Assembly: GCA_008692225.1 (NCBI GenBank)
Contig: VICG01000005.1
Span: 2,429,001 to 2,493,000, forward strand
Reading direction: 5' to 3'
Source of the DNA: Monilinia fructicola
Taxonomy: Eukaryota > Ascomycota > Leotiomycetes > Helotiales > Sclerotiniaceae
Length of the DNA stretch: 64,000 nucleotides
The notes beneath the pieces were generated by a model. The model had not been told where the DNA came from. It made no database searches and saw only the letters and a program-made list of their open reading frames with translations. The translations under genes were made by a program, and so were the position numbers. Below, in pieces: positions 11,917-24,714 of this stretch (positions within the stretch are counted from its first letter, which is position 1; each line of letters opens with the position of its first letter).

Positions 11917-12273
11917 TGGATTGGATGTCGATGATGGAAGGAGGATTGAGGGAAGAGCTGGCTTTTTGGATCTTCACATTCACTTCGATTTGAGTCATTG
12001 TGGGATGGAACCAGAGACGAGAAGAAAAGACAGTCGTAAAGATTTGTATTTGCCGTGCATGTTAAATGGAATCCAAAATTGAGAATTGTAACAAAAGTAG
12101 TTGGGATGAAATAAAATGCCCCAACATGTGCTAAACGTCGTAAAATATTGCTGACAGTGGAAAGACAAGTTATCAAACAAACCCCAAGATTTTTCCTCTC
12201 GGTATCTGTATCAAAAATCGATACTTTCCATATCATAGCACCTGTTTCGTTAACTCACATACGTGATCCAGCT
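11917..12273. other. Convergent intergenic region
   Basis: Separates the 3' ends of the membrane-protein gene (+) and the RNase gene (-); both transcripts presumably terminate here. Nothing else seen. Confidence 0.5.
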
Positions 12274-12902
12274 CTACAAATCAATCCTTTCCAACAATTC
12301 CCTGCCGTCTCTCCCCTCTTCCCCCCTATCCCTCCTCTCATAAGCCCCCTCTCCGCCATCCCCGGCGTTTTTACACTCAGTAAATCCATTCTTGGTACTC
12401 CCGTCATGCGTAATGACAGCGCAGAAAACGGCAGATTGATAATCGGTAGCGATGCTGCCGATGACAATGCGGTCGGCACCGGGGGACGCGGGATCTGAAC
12501 CCGAGTAAATTGTGCCATCGGGCAGAATGGGGAATTCGAGGTAGGGCTTTTTCGCGGCAGGGAGGAAGGTAAAGCGTTCGTAGTCTGGAATGGGAGGGTT
12601 AATGCGGGTTTCAAGGGTCGGTAGAAGGGTAGGCAGAAGGTCGACGGGCGCGCGAGGAATTGGGGGATGGGGTGAAGGATTGGTAGAACCGACCATTGTA
12701 AGCGTGTGGATATCTATCTCTCCCGACTGTTCTCTTTTCAGATGCCAGGAGCAATGCTTGCTTGCATGCAGCATCTATGGCAGATTGATCATAGGTGGAT
12801 TTGTTATCGCAGTTACAGCCGTTGGGTTCGTCGTCTGCGTAACAACGTTAACGTAAATGAAACCAAGGGACACCTGGGAAAGGGCTTACAGATGGTTGCC
12901 AT
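12274..12902 (-). CDS. RNase T1/U2-family guanyl-preferring ribonuclease
   Basis: Reconstructed exons on the minus strand: 12902-12890, 12834-12694 and 12584-12274, giving 154 residues. Intron 1 (12835-12889) has donor GTAAGC, a TTAAC branch and a CAG acceptor. Intron 2 (12585-12693) has the unusual donor GTCGGT and CCAG acceptor, but only it joins the two conserved halves in frame. The full active-site set of the family is present: Tyr46-Pro-His48, Glu68 in YLEFPIL, Arg90 in SPGADR and His111 in VITHDG. Cysteines 106 and 122 match the family's FCA...TEC pair. Such enzymes cleave RNA 3' of G (or purines). The predicted N-terminus is very short (MATIYDEPNGC) with no signal peptide, odd for a family that is normally secreted. 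A charged tail of about 30 residues follows the last Cys. Confidence 0.8.
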
Positions 12903-15736
12903 TCTGAATATGTGGACAGGTCCAATGTTGTAGATTATCGAAGAATACAGCGACAAGGAAGATTAAGCAATGAGACTTTCAGAAATGAGAACTAAACTGC
13001 AGGGAATTACGATACTTTTACCTATACTTATACTCCGCTGTCGCTATCTGCTATCCACCTACCTTTGTCTATTTTGAGTTTACTCGCAAGGTCGTATGCA
13101 CTCGAATCAGAACTGACGTAGATCTCCGGACTGTATAACGAAACCCGGCAATGATAGCTAAGACAGCTGTATCTTTGTATAGCATTCTTCTGCCAATAGA
13201 AAGCATTTTTGATTGAGGAAGGGTCGTTATCGCAGAGAATTAGGTTCTAGGTTAGATAGATGCTCCGTACAAGATAACGTTAGATAGAAATCAAGCTTTC
13301 GGTCATTTTGAGTGCGCGGCCCGTTTGCTTTAGCGTGTGGGGGGCTGGGAAGTTTATTGGAGATTGAATTGTAAGATCTTACGATCCCGTTTTGAGATGG
13401 TGATGAAATACAGGTTGACATGATTAAGTTGATGTGATGATTTCAAGTTGTATGAAGGGAGAAATCGATGTTGAGTTTTGTGACGTTGGATTTGGTGCAA
13501 GGTGCACCAGGTGGTGGTACGATGAAGGAGGTTGCGTGACATTAGAACTAGAACTAATTGCTCGGAAGCGATTTCTTGGCCGCTTGGCATAACGTTCTAC
13601 ACCTCATTGTCGCTCGGGTAACCTTATATGCTAGTTCTAGCTCTTTTAGACTCTCGATCGTTTGGGAAATCAAAATCTTCCAGATCACGACTGTGGCATC
13701 TGACTCTCTACAACGAGAGGGCGCATCGGGGGAAGAGTAGGTATTTCTCTTTTTCTTTCTATTTGATAAGACAAAGAGCAGGCAGGTATCATTCCGGGAC
13801 AGTTATTCCATGCATAATCAATTTTCACAATACCCGAGTATACTTGATACAATGGATTCATAACTTATTTCGTCCTTCAAAATATTGCAAAAATAAATAT
13901 CACTATCACTCAAGCATGACTTCAACATCATCATATCTAATATCAAAACTTTTGCGTAGAGCCAGTACCAAGAGACGCAAGGCCAATAAGGATAATCTTC
14001 CAATAAGTCCTTCATTAACTCAAGTCCACTGGTGGTCGCTCCAAAACAACCTACGCTATTCCTTTTCCTACCTGTCGACAAAAGAAGGAAACGCAAGAAT
14101 GTGTTATTAAATTTACGGAGATCCGATGTATGATATAAGAACTACTACTTCTCAAACTAGAAGTACTAATCGGTGGACGAATGCCTGCCAATAGGGAGCC
14201 AGAAGGTGATGTTCCCTTGCTCTTATTGAGTAAAGCAGTTCGTCATGATGCTGAGCAATTCTTCTCCAGGCAATAATTTTGTTCTTGGATGTCCGTACGG
14301 TAGAGACACGGATACATCATGAGAACCGCGGCCTTGGATCTTTCCTCGTCTGGAAACCTCGATTTTATGTTAAATGCACCAGGAAACTTACTATCCCGGT
14401 ACCTCTTTGAATATAAGATTACGATTCAGCTAATTCTGAAACCTACGAGTTATCAACATTGCTTTCAAAGAGTTCAGTTTTTTCGAGAACCGTCATTTCA
14501 CGAGCAGAGGAAACATACAGTGTAGTTTGCAAAGCGTTCAATGTCTTGTCTCAACATCAGAATTTCCAAAAGATAATCATAGGGGTATACTTGATGGGCA
14601 GGTCTAATTGGTTTAGCCCTAACAGTGTTTGGGAGCCATTCCGTGGGATATTCTTGACCATTAAAAAGGTAATAAATGCTTAATAAGGGGGCAGAATGGT
14701 ATCTGGAGGACTAAGAACAGAAGGTGGAATCTAATATTCACAGGACTGAATGCCCTGTATGCTTCGAACCTGAACTGTGGCTGATTGAGAGAACTACCTG
14801 AAGGAGGTACAACAAACATGGCGATTTTTATGTTCATTGTTTGGGAAGCGTATTCCTGCTTGTGTTTTTGTATGAGCAGAATGGGGAGAACCAAGACTGA
14901 CATATGTTCAAGGTCGATCGTGGATTTGGCAATTGACTATACCTCCATTCCTAGCCTAAGTATTTCTTCCGTGTTTATTAGCAGGTGCGCTCTTGACATG
15001 TTGGGTCGTGAAAGAAAGAAAGAACGTAGAAGAAAGAAAGAACGTAAAAGAAAGAAAGAACGTAGAAGGTAGAATAAGGGGTTGTGACTTGCTGGAGCCA
15101 GTATAAGAAGCTGATATGGCAGATCTTCCAGTGAAGTCCATTCAATTGCACATATACTTCAGCTGTAACCATCAAGTATGATTAACCATTAATGTGGGTT
15201 TCTCAAGTTTTGATAGCCTCCGATCAAGAATTCTCACTTCGTTTGAAATAGATCTGCCCATTTGGAAGATAGGCAACAGGGCGTGAGCGTCCAAAAGAAT
15301 GATAGAGTCACGAAGACGAGAATGAGGCTGTAAAGACTTTGGGCTAAGGTAATAACAGCACAATGAGATTATTGGAGGAGACTATAAACACAACATCTTC
15401 TCCAGGTCAGTTGCAAAAGGTACATGAGGTATCGAGATGCAACATGTGAATAAACTGTTGCCTAGAAGAGAATCATACATAACATCTACCAACCAAAGCT
15501 AGAAGAAGGCCAAATGATCGAAAGTCTATTCAGCTACTTGAAAGTAACAGTCACATAACTGGTCAAGTGCGATGCAATGTTACACAGAATATGATTACTA
15601 TACCGGCTCCACTTCGGATCAACTGGCTCAGCTCATTATTACAACCTTTCAGCTGCTTACTCAAACGATTGCATTTAACATATTTACAGAGTGATGATGG
15701 CTATCGATATCTTTGAAGGTTTACGCATACTTTGAC
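12903..15736. other. Intergenic region
   Basis: 2.8 kb upstream of both the RNase gene (-) and the HET gene (+). The longest open frame (13628-14110) has no recognisable domain and a composition like the surrounding non-coding DNA. The only notable structure is a three-unit 18-bp tandem repeat at 15013-15066. Confidence 0.55.
15013..15066. repeat. 18-bp minisatellite, 3 units
   Basis: Three tandem copies of AGAAAGAAAGAACGTAGA with one variant base; purine-rich on the plus strand. Confidence 0.85.
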
Positions 15737-17812
15737 ATGGCTCTCAGAACCCCTTGGCCAATCTGCGCAACATGTCAAGCAATTCCTCTGGCGTTTTTTC
15801 AGAATGGAGCAGTTAACAAACCTCACCTCTTCTGGACGACCTTCTCTGCGTTCGCAAATTCTGCCTTAAGAGGCTGTCATAGCTGTACTTTACTCTTTGA
15901 AGCTGTAAGGGAGCCTTATAAACACCGATTAGACAATGAACCGGTGTTTCTGGAACATGGAATGGTTGAAAGTGCTGGTTCTAGAGCCTTAGCCCTCACA
16001 GTTATACCTGCGTTCCTACCCGATCGTGGAACCTCGAATGCGTCATTAGAAAAGGATCATGACGATCTACGACGTAACTTTCATTTAGTGCCCATAGCTG
16101 ATGTTAAATATGTCTCCGATACAAAGGATGTTCCTCAAGGTGCGCGACATTTTAAGGGTAAGAACGTGATGCTGATGTTGGAAATGGTGTGTTAACTGAC
16201 TTTGGAAGATCTCATCAGCTTATATGAGGACGACGATGGATTGTTTAGATATATTAAAGAGGCGTTGACAAATTGCTTGACGAAGCATGGATCAATTTGC
16301 AACAGGGTGATGTTTCCGCTTTCAGGCAGGGCTACACGGCAAGGAAATACTGTCAACATCGTACATGGAAATCATGGGATGGTGGTAGCACCAACCAGGC
16401 TGATTTACGTTGGCTCTGAAGACTACAAAGACCCACCAAGGCTTGTGGATGGGCAAGAATGCCTTCGCAAAGGTGGTCATCTTATCCTGAGCTATTGCTG
16501 GGGAATGACGCCTAAAGATGCACCATGGCAGTTAACTGCGATGAACATAAAGCAATTTGCGACAGAAATACCACTTAGTATTCTGCCACAGACGTTACAC
16601 GATGCAATCATGTGGACTCGTAGGCTCGGAGAGCGCTACATCTGGATTGACAGCATGTGCATTCAGCAAGACTCGAAAGATGACTGGGAGCTTGAGGCTT
16701 CTAGAATGGCAAGTACCTATGGATGTGCTTCTATGACAATTGTAGCTGGATCCAGCTCGGTCTATGGTGGGATGTCAGATCGCCGAAACCCATTGCGTAA
16801 TAGCGCAGCCGGCCTCTTCTTGCAAGACGAGTCCTCAGCATCTACAATATATCTACTGCCAAATGGACAACCTCGAAATTCACCAGCACCACCACCTACT
16901 GACAGTCGAGGCTGGTGTTATCAAGAAGACTTGTTGTCCAGCAGATTAGTGAAGATGACGCAGAAGTCTGTGATATGGCAATGCATAGGCGACGGAAGCA
17001 ACCCAAATAGTCGAGCGCAGGGCCTTGAACAGCTAAGCAAGCATCCTAGCTACAGATGGTATACGCTATGGTACCGTCTGATTGAGCGATACTCGAACAA
17101 GAGCATAACTTATCCCAAAGATAAGCTTCTCGCTTTCTACGGTATTGCATGCGACAAGATAGGCTCTAAATATCTTGCTGGATTTATTAAAACAGATCCT
17201 TGGGCTAGCTTACTTTGGTGCCGTGATGAGAACCAGATTCAGCAACGACCTGGACTTAGGTATGAGGAGTATGTCGCGCCAACATGGTCTTGGGCGAGCA
17301 TCGATGTACCTGTGCTCTTCTATGAAGCTAATTCGAGGCATTGGAGGAAGCCACAGCTTGGTCCCTCACCCATGGACCCAGAGCTTAATCGTGCAGAGGT
17401 GCAACCAGTATCATTTTTTGACACCGGGGCGGTCAAAAGTGGAATCATAGAGATATCGGCATACGCTGTCATGGTTCTAACAGCGTCTACCGAGCCATTC
17501 TTGTTCAATACCAGACAGGGTGCTCATACGTACGGTAGACGAAACTGTGTTGACCCACTGACTGGGAAAGCGCTTGGTTTGATTGTCTTTGATGTTGCCT
17601 TAGAAGCAAAAGATGACATGCTTCTGTGCTGCATACTTCTGCATACAGCGGATATGACCTTATGGGAGAAGAATGGTACTGCTGGTCTTGGTTTAGCACT
17701 GAGAGTAGAAGAGGCGACATCTAAGCATTTAAAATGCACGCGGGTTGGTTATGTTCAATTCACGTCTGAATTTGCAGCACTGTCCCAAAAGCGTTGTATA
17801 GAATTGTCATAG
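15737..17812 (+). CDS. Heterokaryon-incompatibility (HET) domain protein
   Basis: Two exons, 15737-16157 and 16209-17812, with a 51-bp intron (donor GTAAGA, TTAACTGAC branch, AAG acceptor) give 674 residues. The HET domain spans about residues 225-385, with LSYCWG at 234-239, YIWIDSMCIQQ at 284-294 and a following DDWELEASRM...YGCASMTIVA block. A Cys-rich N-terminal segment (CATCQAIP near residue 10, CHSC near 47) is common in this family. HET proteins trigger regulated cell death on non-self recognition between hyphae, acting in the cytoplasm. Many genomes hold tens of paralogues, most untested. The frame is open throughout with no sign of decay. The first ATG was chosen; no partner gene lies next to it. 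Confidence 0.92.
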
Positions 17813-20800
17813 ACTACGATCAAACCCCCCAAGTGGCATATTTTCATGGAGCATGGTTTTGAAAAAGCCAACACATGATTATTTGCCACACCTACTTGAA
17901 AATCCGTCGTTGAATCAAGAACAGCTCATTCAAATTCGTCCCTTAGGATGGTGGGGTATCGCAATTGAACCTTAAAAGAGAAAATGAAAGGAATATTATG
18001 ACATATAATTTTATCACGAGAGACTTGCCACGTAGATTGGGTACTTAACTACAGGATGTTATGTACAAAAATATCACAATCACGAGGGAACCTTTTACAC
18101 AAACTTCTATTACGCTAGATCTTATCTAAAGTTGATGAACCAAAGGACTTCCGGTTACGACATGAGCTATAGATGGAAACAAGACGATACAATAGATAAA
18201 GATTCTTTCTCACAACTTTCCAAGAACACGTAGCTTTTCCTTTTACAAGTCTATGTACCCGATCCGAAGCTACCATAAGGAGCCAAAGACACCCTCTTGA
18301 ATTGAAATTGTCATTTACACATTCGTGAAGCTAGAGTGGAGCACAATGATCGCTTAGCGACGCAATGGATAGCTTTGAGACGAATCATCGCAAACCATCC
18401 ATCAAAAGCAGTGAATAAACAAGCGAGCTCCCCTCCTTTTCACGTACGCCCCCTCTTCCTTCTCCAAAACTACAAACCCTCTCCACGGCGCACCACACCC
18501 TCCCATAAATCTCCAAAAATCAGCAAAACGAAAGGCAAAACCTTACCCCACCTCGAGGTGGGGGAGGAGAACCCTCTCTGAAACGAGGATTTTTTTTTCG
18601 AACCAGGCGACTTTACCACTCCACCACGAGAGCGCATTTGTCCTGAACAAACAAGTCTGTTTGCATGCCGTGCGCTCTCGATGGAAATTGAGGGCTTAAC
18701 TCTCCTTATATAGTAGATTTGTGTATAGGGTATATCATATAAGCCACCACATCTAAACATGTATGAGAGTTGACCGCCGCAGTGGTTCTTATAGACACTC
18801 GCTTCACCTTCTTTGACGGTTGCTCTTCCAAGGATTCTTTCAAAGCTGTATATAGCTGTACCTCAAATGATCAATAGAGTGACTGGTACAGTGACGCACG
18901 ACAAAGTTGTCATTCGTGTCTTGTTGGTATCGCAGTAATGGTTGACAGGTGGTAGGTTACTCTCGTCCCATGGCCTCGTTGAGGAACTTTTGAAATGTAG
19001 TATTCGGGATTGTACTGCCAAATATGGAGTGTTCGATCCTTTCCTAAGGTAGCCATGCTTTTCATCGCGTCTTAACTAAAGAACGAAAGTTGACTTCAAA
19101 GCTACTTAGACCTTTTGTTTTGAACTAAACGAAATTTTCAACACTTCGACCATATCAACCCTTTTCAAGTAGTCTCTATAATCTATTTAATCATTTCCGC
19201 AGGTTCCTTCCAATATACTCTTAGATGTCGCAATTCTCATCTCTGGCGCTTAGGTAGGTAGTCCTACTCAAATCATATACTCCGTATATTCGGTTCTTTC
19301 CCCTTGTCCCTCCACTTCGGTTGATCTACAAGCCCAATCTCCACATCACCCCGCCGCATCTACTCCACTGTGCTGTTCCGTCAACATCATCTTCACATAT
19401 CCACCCAAATCGGCCCGTCCCCAAACCAGGCCCCCCTCCGGGCTCTCCCGCTTTCCACTTCTGCACTCCGATCCGCTCCGCAGACTTGCCTTAGGAAATC
19501 GATATACCTGCCGAACAGGTATCCACCCGAACCCAAAATCAATTCGGTCCTTTCCCCAGTATCTTAAGCGTCGGCTTTCCGACACACTGTGCAGAACCCC
19601 CCCATACCCACCCGAGTCGGGCCTTTCCCCAATACCATTGTCATACTGTACATACGCACGTTAACCTCCAAACCGACTGAACCCGATTCCACCTCCGAAA
19701 CTTACATGCCCCGTGCCCCTTGCGGCTGGAAATCGGTACTTTTCCCAATCTCCAAGATCCTCCTCTGCCCTCCTCATCCCCACTTTCCACAACCCACGCT
19801 AACGATACAATAGAATTCTCATCACATGATTCACATCCGTCATTCCAAATGCAACCCTCAATGACTCTCATTTGGAAATTTGTTTTTCCTCGCAGAATTT
19901 TCCACGCTATATCCCACTTCTGGACCCTGGATCCTATTGAATATGCAATGCAGAGCGCCTCATTGCGCAGTTTCCATTCTTAGCCAATGTGCCAAGTGAG
20001 TTCTACTGTGCATAGTTATTGAGACGTCTTTCTTACCTCGAAGTCCTGTACATACATTTACTGCTTACTGAATGTCCCAAAAGTAATGATTGATATTAGT
20101 TTGATGTCCGAGCGGAAGAAGGTTCAAATTGGTTGAACAGTGCGCTAGTGTTCGCGTCGTCGATCTTTCAGCTTGTGAACTTTAACTTTGAGCACTAGTC
20201 CGGATTGATATACCCTCATCACAAAAATCATATCCACAGACATTCCAAAGTAGGTTCTTGAGACTATTGCGAATTCTCATGTCATTGTTAGTGCTACATC
20301 AACGTAAGGTGCGTCAAATGAAACTTCATTGGAGGCTGAATAGAGTTTCTGCACGCACGTAATCTGCACCCATTCGTGTCTCACCGTGTAGACAACCTCG
20401 GGCGGGACCGATATTTGCCCTCCAGGTGCAGGATGTCGAGGGTGCATCGTGCACTGGTTCTTGCGTTTGTCTAGGCTGGTGTCCTCCTGGATCCATACGC
20501 CTCAGTTGTTTCTTTTCTGTTGGGGATGGGTTTGACATAATTGTCTAGTCAAATTCAATTGGGGATTTTCAATAAATGTCCCTCGAATTATTTGGGGTTG
20601 ACTTGTTTCAGTGGTCAGGTGAGGACTTGCCTCAAGCTACACTACTTACAGTGAAAAGGGCCTCTGCTAAGAGCTTATCGTGGTATATTGACTCAATAAA
20701 CTTAAGCTGTGGATTGGTATCGATTCAACGAAGCCTTTGTTACTGTGGATTCCCCCTCATTTAAGCTCAAATCATAAGCCGCAATTCCATGCTCGCTACA

Positions 20801-23800
20801 CCGCAATTTGGATTTCGATGTGAATAATCAGATCTCTAGGAGATGTCTCCGTGATAGACGCTCTGATCAACACGCAACCTGCAGGTAAAATTCTTATCTT
20901 CTTACTCTCTTCTCGTGGAGAGTGATCAATCCTGTATTTTTTTGAAGTACTTCTCTTGCCGATCCCGAGATTTCCACTCCAATCTCACGAGACCTGTGCT
21001 ATCCATACAGTTTTGGCCAAAAGCTTCCCAGAAGTGTGGAATACAGTACACAAACCTATCTGATGCCGAAGATCGGTCATTGCCGTTGTCTTCAGTCCCC
21101 TTGGAGATAAGAAATGTTTCACAATGTTTATTGACATACTTGATTGACTTTACAGTATTGGAGATTCATAACACAGCATTCTTGACAGCGAAGCTGTGTT
21201 ACTTGTAGTCTATTCCAAATCTTGTCAATATCATGCAGGAGCAGTAATACAGGATAATAAATAATGCAATTTCAAGGTTGCGTTCCTGTGCACCGCGTAA
21301 ATACCATAAGTTCATCTTCAGTGTTCCAATTCGTTGGTTGAATACGTGGGTAGCGATAAGAATGTTTCACTGCATCTAAAGCGTTAACCTTCCACTTTGG
21401 AACTTTGATATAGGATTAGGGAATGGGCACGGATTGGACGAAATGAAAGAGATTTGTTGGAGCATATATTAATGATATCAAAGAGGACAAGATGACTTCG
21501 GAAGATTGAAGCCTGGTTGAAGGGCCCAAGATGTGGTTGCACGTGTTGTACGAGTTGCATTTATCATAAAGGAGTTATTCAATAGACGTGAATGCAATAG
21601 ACGTGATCACAAGATTAATTCCTTTTTCTCAACCGTTGAGGCCATGGAGGTTGTAGGGAAAGGGAGGAATGAGACGAGGGGTCAACTTGCTCATCCTGAG
21701 GAAGTTGATGGATGAGTGGGGGAGGGATGATTCCCCAGATTATCACATGTAAGGTGTTGATCAGCTTGAGAGAGGCTATGGTAAGTTATAAAGTAGAGTT
21801 TGTCCCACCTTTCATTCTAAAGAGAAATCACGATATATCAGTCGGGTGTCCCGAATGAGAAGGAATGAAGATATATTATTTTAGCATCGTACAAACTAGC
21901 ACTACAGAAACTGTTGGCACAACCCTATTTAGCTGGTATTAAAAACAGGTTTCCTCAATGCCCCAACTCACTATTTCCGAATTCATGATTGAAGGGTCCT
22001 AAAGATGCTACTTGATTTGGAAAACAGGGTGGAGCCAAACATTCGGGTCTAAAATAACTACTTTGAATTCAGAAATGATAAAGATTTGACTAGACCTATT
22101 TAAAATAAGACAATCCCCCTAGGGATCTGCCCTCATTTTCTAGGATTAAAAGTGGCAGCAGTAGTGGAAGGCAAATACATCGTATTCCAATGCTCAAACG
22201 TTTTCGCCATGCAAATCATTCATTGTCTATCATGATAACAATATTTCATCATATCATCCCATCGCACCATTATGAGTGAATGCCAATACTAACACCAACT
22301 ATAATTAATGCAGACCTAATCACATGCGCCAGATGTCCCTTGAAAATGCACGTACGCGACAATCACCGGAGACGAGCATGGTCTGAACGTACCTAGGTAC
22401 AGCCAAGTTCTTAGGCACATCTAGCCGGATTCTGATGGAACCAAATGATAAGGGATCAAGAAGGTTGGTACCGTGACTTTGATACAGTCACGATCACTTG
22501 ACTAGAAACTCGGGGTATAGGAGAACGTGACCTTCGTCTTACCATAACCGGGTCTTCCACCTATAGTTCTTGGGTCAGAACAAGGTTGGAATGAGGTCTC
22601 TCCTTGCTTTTCGGATGGCTATTCGGCTAGATTGTAGGTAAATAGTTACCGGTGATTCCGGATACATGTTGAGCTAAGGGGTTGGTATGGAAATGGAAGT
22701 ACTTTCCAGGATTGTGAAAATATTCAGCCCGGCCGAGGAGTCCAAATTGGGACGATCAATTAATCACTCGTAGTTAGGTCCCTACTTACATGTTCTCATG
22801 TACCATGTACCATGATGATGTATTCTAATCTCTTGGTTTACAAAATAAATTAGTCCTGTGTAGCCCGAGTATATTGCGATACCCCGCATCTTCGATATCA
22901 CTGACATTATGACCACCAAAAGAAGCTCAAAATCTGAAGTTGGCGAGCCTGTGAATCATTAGCACATTTGTCACTTGTAGTGCCAATAATTAACTTCCAA
23001 ATCGAACATCATCTCGACTATAAGCTTTTACGAGTCATGGATTGACCTTTGACAGCTATACTTCTAATCACGTTGGAGTTACCCCGCATCCTCATTCGCA
23101 TCACTAGCTGTCAGAAGTGAAACAGAGGCTTGAAGATATAATTTCTCGTCCAATCATCATACATAGCCGTTATTGTATGATACCCTGTTAATTGACCAGT
23201 CATATCTCACATCTCATCATCTTTCGCACGATACGAAACGTAGGGGGGATAGCATTTGAACATAGCGCCTTTTCGACGCCCACGATTTTTTCTCGCTCCA
23301 AGCCATACGCCCTCAACGCCTTCTCCTGATCAATCATACCATCTTTTTCTCCTCGCGGACAGGGGCAAATGATACGCCCGCACGCCTATTAACCCAACCA
23401 AATGGATACGAAAAGCCTGCAATCATTGTGCTACACCACCACTTGATAATTAAACGGAGGTTATTTCCGGACAATATTCGGAATGGGACGGTGGTAAGTT
23501 GCTTGCATATGAAGAGGTGTGGGATATGCACCGTATTACAAATTCAGCGATCACGAAAATTTCCTTCATAAATACTGATGCTCAGGCAAACCAATAAATT
23601 GACCTCGAGATAGAGAAAAGCAAGGGCGCAACTAACCAATCCGCTTCGCAAACTAATCAGGCGAGCCCCTAACTTTACCGAAGAACGGGATGGGAGGCGA
23701 ACCATACCAAGTCTTACGCTGATGCCCTCCCGATCCAGGTTCTAGATCCCTCACTAAGCCTTCGCCATCAATCCCCGACATTACCCCGTCCACCTTAACG

Positions 23801-24600
23801 ACCATTTACCTATCGATCCCCATTCGCCATTTCATCCCTTCATGCCTCGCAGCCGTTGCATCTATCTCCGCACACACAGACCTATCACGCCAGATTGCTT
23901 CTCAATAGTTCGCATAATGCCATGCACCCAAGCAAGAACACCACGCAAGCTCCACAGTGAGATGATATATCATATCATCGTATGAGCAATGTAACGATCA
24001 AGACGGAGTTAGAATCCGATACCAAGGTATGAAATGGGAGAGAGTGCGGATCAAATCTTGGCTTCGCTTCTGCGTGTCTGCTCTCGATATGCATGTTTGT
24101 TCATTTGCCTGATGGCTTTGGAGCTCGTCTCGCAACTCCGACACCGTACACATATCTGTAGCGCGCCACTATGTATATTTGACAGTGCTGCTGGCGTCGT
24201 ACAGCATTTCGAATGGGATGCGGGGTGCATTTGATATGGGTGGGGTGATAAATGAGAGGGCATGTTACACAACGCGGGGTGGTATTGAGGAGAAAGTTCA
24301 ATGGGCTTTTATGGAAAGGATGTACGAGAACTTTCTGGAAACATGGATATGTTCCGAATTGCATCGATTAAATGCTCATTGGCTGCGCAGGAGATGCACT
24401 GATAGGAATGCATTGCTCACTTGCAGCGACAGGGTCGATGCATATATGTATGCACTGCGATCATATCAATATAATGTAGGAAGCGAATGGATATCTGCTA
24501 TGGTATCCTCGCAATGCTTTTACCATGCACGGTATTTTAAACTCCACATATTGCTTAAAAGATGGCAGCCACCAACCCCTCGATTCTTAGCAGTTAGATG
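17813..24600. other. Long gene-free region
   Basis: 6.8 kb without a supportable gene. Open frames are short and overlap on both strands. Local features are an 18-bp perfect palindrome at 18546-18563, a 10-bp inverted repeat with arms 18627-18636 and 18671-18680, a TACTCCGTA-type palindrome around 19276-19288, three loosely similar blocks (CCACCC...CGG...TTTCCCC) at about 19397, 19519 and 19603, and a 12-bp palindrome GTACCTAGGTAC at 22389-22400. Confidence 0.55.
18546..18680. repeat. Palindrome and inverted-repeat cluster
   Basis: CCCCACCTCGAGGTGGGG (18546-18563) is a perfect 18-bp palindrome. Seventy bases on, CGAGAGCGCA (18627-18636) pairs perfectly with TGCGCTCTCG (18671-18680), enclosing a further small hairpin (AAACA/TGTTT). 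Between them the minus strand carries GGTGGAGTGGTAAAG and GGTTCGA, which resemble tRNA A- and B-box elements, but their spacing is too short for a tRNA. Confidence 0.6.
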
Positions 24601-24701
24601 ATTTGAAATTTGACTGACGAAACTAGTCTTACGATGAGTAATTTAAAAGAGATGAAAAATGTATAAATACGCGATGAAAAAATTTGGGGAAGAGAAGAAA
24701 A

Positions 24702-24714
24702 GGGGGGGGGGGGG
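24702..24714 (+). repeat. 13-base G homopolymer
   Basis: Run of 13 G flanked by A/G-rich sequence; length is prone to sequencing error. Confidence 0.8.

Noticed and set aside
12148..12498. 116-residue plus-strand frame
   Set aside because: Antisense to exon 3 of the RNase gene.
13628..14110. 160-residue plus-strand frame
   Set aside because: No domain, composition like surrounding intergenic DNA and no splice partners.
18590..18630. tRNA gene on the minus strand
   Set aside because: Box-like strings are only about 14 bp apart and no cloverleaf with acceptor stem can be folded.
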